Assembly (NCBI GenBank): GCA_025454095.1
Contig: JALOPC010000096.1
Span: forward strand, 1 to 6,273
Direction: 5' to 3'
Source of the DNA: Syntrophales bacterium
GTDB taxonomy: Bacteria > Desulfobacterota > Syntrophia > Syntrophales > UBA2192
Length of the DNA stretch: 6,273 nucleotides
Positions 1 to 4,322 of this stretch are shown one piece after another. The position numbers and the translations under genes were made by a program. Below the pieces are notes generated by a model, which saw only the letters and a program-made list of their open reading frames with translations, was not told the DNA's origin and ran no database searches. The first letter of the stretch is position 1. The number at the start of each line of letters is the position of its first letter.

Positions 1-233
1 TCGACGAAATCATGGCCTACACGCTGCGGACATTCGGCCAGGGGACGAAGGTGGCCGTCGAGATCGCCCTCATGGCGGCCGATGCCGGGCTGGTCCGGAC
101 CTCCGGGGACGTCATCGCGCTGGGGGGGACGTATGCGGGAGTGGACACGGCCCTCGTCGTCCGTCCGGCCAACAGCGCGCGCTTCTTCGACCTGAAGGTC
201 CGGGAAGTGATCTGCAAGCCGAGGGAATTCTGA
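1..233 (+). CDS. Stand-alone pyruvate kinase C-terminal (alpha/beta) domain protein, 3' end
   Basis: The reading frame is open from base 3 to the TGA at 231-233; the start lies before the window. The visible 76 residues contain the phrases LRTFGQGTKVAVEIA, DVIALGGT, DTALVVRPANS and FFDLKVREVICKP. I recognise these, from memory of the family, as the conserved end of small (about 190-residue) proteins made only of the pyruvate kinase C-terminal domain. These occur in anaerobic bacteria and archaea without the catalytic barrel. Such proteins should not have kinase activity; in real pyruvate kinases this domain binds the allosteric effector, and the role of the free domain is unknown to me. No transcription terminator follows; instead an inverted repeat begins 15 bases after the stop. 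The alternative, that this is the end of a full-length pyruvate kinase, cannot be excluded from the fragment but fits its wording less well. Confidence 0.75.
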   Translation, partial: DEIMAYTLRTFGQGTKVAVEIALMAADAGLVRTSGDVIALGGTYAGVDTALVVRPANSARFFDLKVREVICKPREF

Positions 234-248
234 CGAGGGCAGGAAGGT

Positions 249-342
249 GAGAAGTTTTGAAGTTGAGAAGTTCGGAATACGGGAAGCGCGCAACGATTCA
301 TCAGCTCATCCAAGCTTCTCAACTTCCTAACTTCACAACTTC
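249..342. repeat. Inverted repeat made of 8-nt-period GAAGTT / AACTTC units
   Basis: The left arm has GAAGTT at 251, 259 and 267, exactly 8 bases apart. The right arm has AACTTC at 321, 329 and 337, plus a one-mismatch copy (AGCTTC) at 313, again 8 apart. The arms are reverse complements, about 20 of 24 positions matching by eye, around a roughly 46-nt unrelated centre. As RNA this could form a long hairpin, but there is no T-tract, so it is not a standard terminator. It starts 15 bases after a stop codon. It resembles dispersed intergenic repeats rather than coding sequence; function unknown. Confidence 0.75.
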
Positions 343-358
343 TGCAGCCGTGATGCCC

Positions 359-389
359 GCGAACCATCATGGCCGTAACAATGGTTCGT
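359..389 (+). promoter_or_regulatory. Leader hairpin or operator-like inverted repeat upstream of the aminopeptidase
   Basis: CGAACCAT at 360-367 is repeated as its exact reverse complement ATGGTTCG at 381-388, with a 13-nt loop; G359 and T389 could add a wobble pair in RNA. It ends 13 bases before the AAAGGAG ribosome binding site at 403-409, so it would lie in the mRNA leader or act as a dyad operator. I see no convincing sigma-70 promoter in 234-358 to decide between these. Confidence 0.4.
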
Positions 390-402
390 GAGAGACAAAG
401 CG

Positions 403-409
403 AAAGGAG
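403..409 (+). promoter_or_regulatory. Ribosome binding site that fixes the aminopeptidase start
   Basis: AAAGGAG lies 7 bases before the ATG at 417. The in-frame ATG at 369 has no such site and would put the hairpin at 359-389 across the start, so 417 is preferred. Confidence 0.85.
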
Positions 410-416
410 CCAGGAA

Positions 417-1616
417 ATGCTGTCGGAGAACATGCTGGAGCGGTATGCGGAGGTGCTCATCTGGGGCCTGAACAAGGCGCGGAACAGGGCGTGCAGGAAG
501 GGTGAGATCGTCAGGGTCCTGTTCGACTTTCCGGCCGTCCGGCTGGCGGAGGTCGTTCAGAGAAAACTGATCGAACGCGGCATCTGCCCCGTCCTGCGTT
601 CGGGGTTGACACCGGCCATGGAAAAGAACTTCTACAGCCTCTCGGACGGCAAGCAGCTCGCCTTTCTGGCGCCGGGCGACCGCGAACTCTGCGAGCGCCT
701 CAACGGCAGCATCTATCTCTACGCCCCGGCGTCCCTGACCCACCTGCGGGACGTGGATCCGCGGAATATCGCTGCGGCCACCGTGGCCCGCAAAGTGTTG
801 AAGGACATCCTGGACCGCAGGGACGGCGAGGGAAGCTTCGGGTGGACCCTGTGCATGATGCCGACCGCCGAGCTTGCACGGCAGGCGAAGCTGACGGAGG
901 CGCAGTACGAAAAACAGGTGATCAGGGCCTGCTACCTCGACAGCGAGGACCCGGTCGGGCAGTGGGAGACCATCTACCGGGAGATGGGTGAAATCAAGAA
1001 ACGGCTCAACGCGATGAAGGTCGCCTTCTACCATGTCGAGGGGAAGGGCGTGGATCTGAAGATCACGCCCGGCCTTGACCGGAAGTGGGTGGGCATCTCG
1101 GGCCACAACGTCCCGAGCTTCGAGATCTTCCTGTCGCCCGACTGGAGGGGGACCGAGGGGCGTTACGTCGCCAACATGCCCTCGTTCCGGAGCGGCAACT
1201 ACGTGGCCGGCGTCGTCCTCGAATTCCGCAAGGGGATCGGGTCCGTCGTCCGGGCGGACGAAGGGGAGGAGTTCACCCGAAAGCAGATTGCCATGGACGC
1301 GGGGGCGAGCCGGATCGGGGAGTTCTCGCTGACGGACCGCCGGTTCTCCCGAATCGACCGGTTCATGGCCAACACGCTGTACGACGAGAACTTCGGCGGG
1401 AAATACGGGAACTGCCACATCGCCTTCGGCTCCTCCTACGCCGACACCTACAGGAAGGGGGCGGCGGCGCTCACGCCGGCGATGAAAAAGAAACTGGGGT
1501 TCAACGACTCGGCCCTGCACTGGGACCTCGTCAACACAGAGGCCAAGACCGTGACGGCGCAACTGGTGACGGGAAAACGGGTGGTGGTTTACGACAACGG
1601 GGTGTTCACAAATTGA
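417..1616 (+). CDS. M29-family (AmpS/aminopeptidase T type) metallo-aminopeptidase
   Basis: A 399-residue protein, the usual length of M29 aminopeptidases (about 370-415), with no signal peptide, so cytoplasmic. The family removes N-terminal residues from peptides using two metal ions. The C-terminal half carries the complete family pattern: Glu236 in NVPSFEIF, Glu302 in RIGEFSLTD, His334 in GNCHIAFG, Tyr341 in SSYAD, and His368/Asp370 in ALHWDLV. The Glu-to-Glu, His-to-Tyr and His-x-Asp spacings match the family, so the enzyme should be active. The N-terminal half is the less conserved cap region. The start at 417 has an ideal ribosome binding site. A hairpin precedes it and a 7-nt-period repeat begins 6 bases after its stop. 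It converges on the ferredoxin and is probably monocistronic. Likely role: cytoplasmic peptide turnover and peptide catabolism; exact substrate preference cannot be read from sequence. Confidence 0.93.
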   Translation: MLSENMLERYAEVLIWGLNKARNRACRKGEIVRVLFDFPAVRLAEVVQRKLIERGICPVLRSGLTPAMEKNFYSLSDGKQLAFLAPGDRELCERLNGSIYLYAPASLTHLRDVDPRNIAAATVARKVLKDILDRRDGEGSFGWTLCMMPTAELARQAKLTEAQYEKQVIRACYLDSEDPVGQWETIYREMGEIKKRLNAMKVAFYHVEGKGVDLKITPGLDRKWVGISGHNVPSFEIFLSPDWRGTEGRYVANMPSFRSGNYVAGVVLEFRKGIGSVVRADEGEEFTRKQIAMDAGASRIGEFSLTDRRFSRIDRFMANTLYDENFGGKYGNCHIAFGSSYADTYRKGAAALTPAMKKKLGFNDSALHWDLVNTEAKTVTAQLVTGKRVVVYDNGVFTN

Positions 1617-1622
1617 GGGGGT

Positions 1623-1661
1623 TCGGGTCTCGGGGATCGGGGATCGGGTCGGGGTCGAAGA
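1623..1661. repeat. Short-period (7-nt) TCGGGKN repeat, copy 1
   Basis: Four heptamers starting at 1623, 1630, 1637 and 1644 follow the pattern TCGGG(G/T)(A/C); the two outer units are identical and the two inner units are identical. A closing segment GGGG then TCGAAGA ends at 1661. It starts 6 bases after the aminopeptidase stop, in the gap between convergent genes. The same arrangement, with the same TCGAAGA ending, follows the sufB-like gene at 4171-4211. The rest of the gap (1662-1710) shows no terminator or other recognisable element. Confidence 0.75.
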
Positions 1662-1710
1662 GGCGCAGCCCATGCGTGGAACGCCGGACCGATGCAATGG
1701 GAGCGCCCGG

Positions 1711-1902
1711 CTACTCTTCGATGTCGATCGCCTCGACGGGGCAGGATTCGGCAGCTTCGCGACAGGCATCCTCGAATTCCGGGGGGATGTCATCGTCGAA
1801 GCGGCAGACCGCGAGTTCATCCTGCATCTCGAAGACATCGGGGCAGATATCCACGCAACTCTCACAGCCGATGCAGAGGTCCTCGTTGACGGTGGCTTTC
1901 AT
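1711..1902 (-). CDS. Small [4Fe-4S] ferredoxin
   Basis: A 63-residue acidic protein, typical in length for single-cluster bacterial ferredoxins; a soluble one-electron carrier in the cytoplasm. The cluster motif CIGCESC gives Cys10, Cys13 and Cys16, and the fourth ligand is Cys54 in SCPVEAI near the C-terminus. Cys20 (ICPD) and Cys47 (DACREA) sit where Desulfovibrio-type ferredoxins carry a disulfide pair or extra ligands; Cys33 is additional. A second complete CxxCxxC motif is absent, so I predict one [4Fe-4S] cluster. The start is clear: an AGGAGG site (complement of 1907-1912) lies 4 bases upstream of the ATG. It is transcribed away from sufC and shares a 307-bp divergent control region with it, which suggests, but does not prove, a link with Fe-S assembly. 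Its electron partner is not identifiable here. Confidence 0.95.
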   Translation of the reverse strand: MKATVNEDLCIGCESCVDICPDVFEMQDELAVCRFDDDIPPEFEDACREAAESCPVEAIDIEE

Positions 1903-1981
1903 TTCCCCTCCTTTTCCGGGTTGCCGGCTGACAGCGAGACGATAACCGCTGGAAAAATCGAAAAAATGGGACGCGACGCTG

Positions 1982-2011
1982 TTTATGGATGAGTTACGGA
2001 GGAAAAGTCAA
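1982..2011 (-). promoter_or_regulatory. Candidate sigma-70-type promoter for the ferredoxin
   Basis: On the minus strand, TTGACT (2011-2006) is followed after 18 bases by CATAAA (1987-1982): 5/6 and 4/6 matches to consensus. It would give a leader of roughly 70 bases. The -35 box lies inside a small dyad, AAAAGT-CA-ACTTTT (2003-2016 region), a possible binding site for a regulator. Confidence 0.45.
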
Positions 2012-2108
2012 CTTTTTTTTGAATGGGGTTGCTCCGTCCCGCGGCATGCGCCGCCCGCTCCCGGTGGTGTCCGCGGCAGCGGCCTCGGGGCACAAAAAAG
2101 GAAACCCC

Positions 2109-2137
2109 TTGACAGGGTGTTGCGTTCCTCCGATATT
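2109..2137 (+). promoter_or_regulatory. Candidate sigma-70 promoter for the sufCB operon
   Basis: A perfect -35 box TTGACA (2109-2114) is followed after exactly 17 bases by GATATT (2132-2137), a 4/6 match to the -10 box. Transcription would begin near 2144, giving a leader of about 66 bases before sufC. Confidence 0.6.
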
Positions 2138-2177
2138 AGGTGAACTTGACGCGTTGGAACGCAATGCGCATCGCGTC
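2120..2177 (+). promoter_or_regulatory. Nested inverted repeats over the suf promoter and leader
   Basis: TTGCGTTCC (2120-2128) recurs as its exact reverse complement GGAACGCAA (2156-2164). Within the predicted leader, GACGCG (2148-2153) pairs with CGCGTC (2172-2177), GCGTT (2151-2155) pairs with AACGC (2158-2162), and ATGCGCAT (2164-2171) is a palindrome. The first arm sits between the -35 and -10 boxes and the second about 13-21 bases after the predicted start, a layout suited to a repressor. I do not see a clear match to an IscR-type operator. The regulator is unknown. Confidence 0.4.
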
Positions 2178-2209
2178 TGTCTACACGAGAATAGCGAAAG
2201 GAGTCAGGG

Positions 2210-2968
2210 ATGCTTCTCATCGAAGATCTCCAGGTTAAATTGGGCGAGCGGGAGGTTCTCCGGCACATCGACCTCCAGATCAATCCCGGGGAAACCCACA
2301 TCCTGTTCGGGCCGAACGGTTCGGGCAAGACGTCTCTGCTGATGACCATCATGGGGTACCCCCAGTACCGGGTGACGGCAGGAAAGATCACCTTCAAGGG
2401 GGTCGACATCACAAACCTGCCCATCAACGAACGGGCAAAACTGGGTATCGGGATGTCCTACCAGCGGCCGCCGACGGTCAACGGCCTCAAGACGAGGCAG
2501 ATGGTGCAGATCTGTGCCGGCGAGCGCAACGTGGACGTGGAAGGCATGGCGTCGAGGATGAACTTCACGGATTTCCTGGAGCGCGATATCAATGCGGGGT
2601 TTTCGGGCGGGGAGATCAAGCGCTCGGAGCTGGTGCAGCTCATGGCCCAGCAGCCCGACCTGCTTCTCTTCGACGAGCCCGAATCCGGTGTGGACCTCGA
2701 GAATATCGCCCTGATCGGGAACACGATCGGCAAGCTGCTGCAGCGCGATTTTCACACCGAGCCCAACAAGTCGCAAGTCCAGCGGAAAAAGGAACGGACG
2801 AAGATGGGCCTCATTATCACGCACACGGGATTTATTCTGGATTACGTCACCGCGGACAAGGGGCAGGTGCTCTTCAACGGCGTGTTGTCCTGCTCGAACA
2901 ACCCGACGGACATTTTCAGCTGCATCAAGGTCATGGGATACGAGGAGTGTGTGAAATGCGCAATCTGA
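2210..2968 (+). CDS. sufC: SufC-type Fe-S assembly ATPase (ABC ATPase)
   Basis: A 252-residue soluble ABC ATPase, the length of SufC, which drives conformational change in the SufB-containing scaffold during Fe-S cluster assembly. In order: Walker A GPNGSGKT (34-41), Q-loop Gln85 (YQRPP), signature FSGGE (131-135), Walker B LLLFDEP (151-157) with catalytic Glu156, D-loop SGVD (159-162), and switch His205 in IITHTG. All are intact. The SufC identity rests on the overall wording (MGYPQYRVTAGKI, DEPESGVDLENI, FILDYV) and on the overlapping sufB-like gene. Two oddities are visible. The segment between D-loop and H-loop carries roughly 15 extra, strongly basic residues (about 180-198). The C-terminus ends in a Cys pair, Cys247-x-x-Cys250, with Cys228 and Cys238 nearby. 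The ATG at 2210 has AAAGGAG 6 bases upstream. The gene overlaps the next by 13 bases. Confidence 0.93.
   Translation: MLLIEDLQVKLGEREVLRHIDLQINPGETHILFGPNGSGKTSLLMTIMGYPQYRVTAGKITFKGVDITNLPINERAKLGIGMSYQRPPTVNGLKTRQMVQICAGERNVDVEGMASRMNFTDFLERDINAGFSGGEIKRSELVQLMAQQPDLLLFDEPESGVDLENIALIGNTIGKLLQRDFHTEPNKSQVQRKKERTKMGLIITHTGFILDYVTADKGQVLFNGVLSCSNNPTDIFSCIKVMGYEECVKCAI
2942..2947 (+). promoter_or_regulatory. Ribosome binding site inside sufC that fixes the sufB-like start
   Basis: GAGGAG lies 8 bases before the ATG at 2956. It overlaps the GTG at 2947, which is therefore unlikely to be the start. The site lies within sufC, so translation of the two genes is probably coupled. Confidence 0.8.
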
Positions 2969-4167
2969 CCGATAAAGCACGCGAGGCGAAAGACAAGAAG
3001 GCCGCCATCGGACCCGACGTGGACCTGGCGACGTTCACGGCGGAGCCTGTCGCGCATGATTATGTAAAGGACCTGAAGACGCTTCCGGTCCTCGACCGGA
3101 ACCGTCTGATCCAGGCCGGGATCGACACGAGCGAAAGCGGGCGCTCGGGCACGTACATCCAGATGGACACGGCCGTCGTGCACTCCCACGCGAAGCAGGA
3201 AGGCCTCGAAGTGATCCCCATCAAGGAGGCCCTGAAGAAGTACGAGTGGGCCCGGGAGCACTACTGGAAGCTCGTCTCCGTCGATGCCGACAAGTACACG
3301 GCCGCCGCGGAGCTCAACCTGCATGACGGCTACGTCATCCGGGCCCTTCCGGGGGCGAAGGCCGTCTGGCCCGTGCAGGCCTGCCTGTACCTGGACAAGG
3401 AAAACATCAGCCAGTACGTCCACAACCTGATCATCGCCGAGGAAGGCTCCGAGCTCCACGTCATCACCGGCTGTGCCACGTCCCCGCATCTCAAGCGGGG
3501 GCTCCACGTGGGGATCTCGGAGTTTTTCGTCAAGAAGAACGCAAAACTGAGCTTCACCATGATCCACCACTGGGCGGAAGAGGTCATGGTGCGGCCCCGT
3601 TCCGTCGGCATCGTCGAAGAGGGGGGGCTCTTCCTGAACAACTACATCTGCATGAAGCCCGTGAAGAGCCTGCAGATGTACCCCACGACGCACCTCGTGG
3701 GCAAAGGGGCCGTCGCCCGCTTCTACAGCATCCTCGTGGGGACGCCCGGCTCCCTGATGGACGTGGGCGGCCGGATCCTGCTGAAGGCCGAGGACACGAG
3801 GGCCGAGATCATCGCCCGGGCCATCACCAACGGCGGGACGATCATCAACCGCGGAGACCTCGTCGGCGAAGTGACCGGCGTGAAGGCACACCTGGAATGC
3901 AAAGGGCTGATCCTCAACGGCGGGATCATCCATGCGATCCCGGAGCTCCAGGGAAAGGCGGACGGCGTCGAGATGTCCCACGAAGCGGCGGTCGGCAAAA
4001 TCGCCCAGGAGGAGATCATGTACCTCATGTCCAGGGGGCTTTCCGAGGACGAGGCGATCTCCACGATCGTCCGGGGCTTCCTCAGCGTGGACATCCCGGG
4101 CCTGCCCCCGAAGCTCCAGGAAGAAATTGACCGGGCCGTAGACATGAGCTCGAAGGATGTGATGTAA
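2956..4167 (+). CDS. sufB: SufB/SufD-family Fe-S cluster scaffold protein (SufCB-only, SMS type)
   Basis: A 403-residue protein of the SufB/SufD beta-helix family, shorter than classical SufB (near 480-500 residues). It partners SufC as the scaffold on which Fe-S clusters form. The family core is clear: IIAEEGSELHVITGC (158-172 onward), LHVGISEFFV, PRSVGIVEEGG, RFYSILVGTPG, NRGDLVGEVTG, HLECKGLILNGG and the C-terminal SHEAAVGKIA...MYLMSRGLSEDEA. By eye, Cys173 aligns with the relay cysteine in SufB's EGC motif, and His342-Glu343 with SufB's HEA. The position of SufB's later reactive cysteine is glycine (about 323), while Cys315 lies eight residues before it. The N-terminal 100 residues are variable. 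It is translated from inside sufC and followed by a repeat and a strong terminator, so the operon has two genes. No sufS, sufD, sufE/U or sufA accompanies it. Annotation as SufD would also be defensible. Confidence 0.9.
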   Translation: MRNLTDKAREAKDKKAAIGPDVDLATFTAEPVAHDYVKDLKTLPVLDRNRLIQAGIDTSESGRSGTYIQMDTAVVHSHAKQEGLEVIPIKEALKKYEWAREHYWKLVSVDADKYTAAAELNLHDGYVIRALPGAKAVWPVQACLYLDKENISQYVHNLIIAEEGSELHVITGCATSPHLKRGLHVGISEFFVKKNAKLSFTMIHHWAEEVMVRPRSVGIVEEGGLFLNNYICMKPVKSLQMYPTTHLVGKGAVARFYSILVGTPGSLMDVGGRILLKAEDTRAEIIARAITNGGTIINRGDLVGEVTGVKAHLECKGLILNGGIIHAIPELQGKADGVEMSHEAAVGKIAQEEIMYLMSRGLSEDEAISTIVRGFLSVDIPGLPPKLQEEIDRAVDMSSKDVM

Positions 4168-4170
4168 CAA

Positions 4171-4211
4171 CCGGGGCTCGGGGACAGGGTCTCGGGTATC
4201 GGGTTCGAAGA
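4171..4211. repeat. Short-period (7-nt) CGGGKN repeat, copy 2
   Basis: Heptamers begin at 4171, 4178, 4185, 4192 and 4199, following TCGGG(G/T)N with a few mismatches, and the run ends in TCGAAGA at 4205-4211. It begins 4 bases after the sufB-like stop codon. Unit length, sequence, closing TCGAAGA and position relative to the upstream stop match copy 1 at 1623-1661. Confidence 0.72.
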
Positions 4212-4231
4212 ACTGGAATTGCCGGAGAGGG

Positions 4232-4268
4232 AAAAAGGATCGGGGAGGACAACCCCCGATCTTTTTTT
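4232..4268 (+). terminator. Rho-independent terminator of the sufCB operon
   Basis: GATCGGGG (4238-4245) pairs perfectly with CCCCGATC (4254-4261) around an 8-nt loop and is followed by seven T (4262-4268). The A-run at 4232-4236 can extend the stem into the T-run and makes the element potentially bidirectional. It lies 65 bases after the sufB-like stop. Confidence 0.93.
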
Positions 4269-4287
4269 ATGACCGCGCAACGGGCGG

Positions 4288-4316
4288 TTGATTCACGGCG
4301 GGCTCTGGGATATGAC
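4288..4316 (+). promoter_or_regulatory. Candidate promoter for the unknown gene at 4323
   Basis: TTGATT (4288-4293), 17 bases, then TATGAC (4311-4316): each box 4/6 to consensus. It lies just after the suf terminator, where an independent promoter is needed. The predicted transcription start would fall at or next to the ATG at 4323. Confidence 0.35.
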
Positions 4317-4322
4317 CGAATC

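Larger units (their letters stand above)
1903..2209. other. Divergent intergenic control region between ferredoxin and suf operon
   Basis: These 307 bases contain no gene I can support. They hold the ferredoxin ribosome binding site and promoter on the left, and a GC-rich middle (about 2030-2090). That middle has a small hairpin of GCGGC 2041-2045 with GCCGC 2050-2054. On the right are the suf promoter, inverted repeats and the sufC ribosome binding site (AAAGGAG 2197-2203, 6 bases before ATG). An in-frame run of codons through 1989-2342 has no family resemblance and overlaps sufC, so it is not called. Confidence 0.6.

Noticed and set aside
369..416. Upstream ATG at 369 as aminopeptidase start
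   Set aside because: No ribosome binding site, and the added residues are encoded by the hairpin and Shine-Dalgarno region; ATG 417 has an ideal site.
333..1865. Long open frame on the minus strand across the aminopeptidase and ferredoxin
   Set aside because: It lies antisense to a gene with complete M29 motifs and overlaps the ferredoxin. Its translation is rich in Arg, Pro, His and Val with no family pattern, typical of a GC-rich shadow frame.
2947..2955. GTG at 2947 as sufB start
   Set aside because: It overlaps the GAGGAG ribosome binding site that serves ATG 2956 at ideal spacing.
2842..4170. Long open frame on the minus strand across sufB
   Set aside because: Antisense to a confidently recognised gene, with a His/Asp/Val-heavy composition and no motif; a shadow of GC-rich codon use.
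4269..4322. ATG at 4269 as start of the unknown gene
   Set aside because: It directly abuts the T-run of the suf terminator and has no ribosome binding site; transcripts for this gene should begin downstream.
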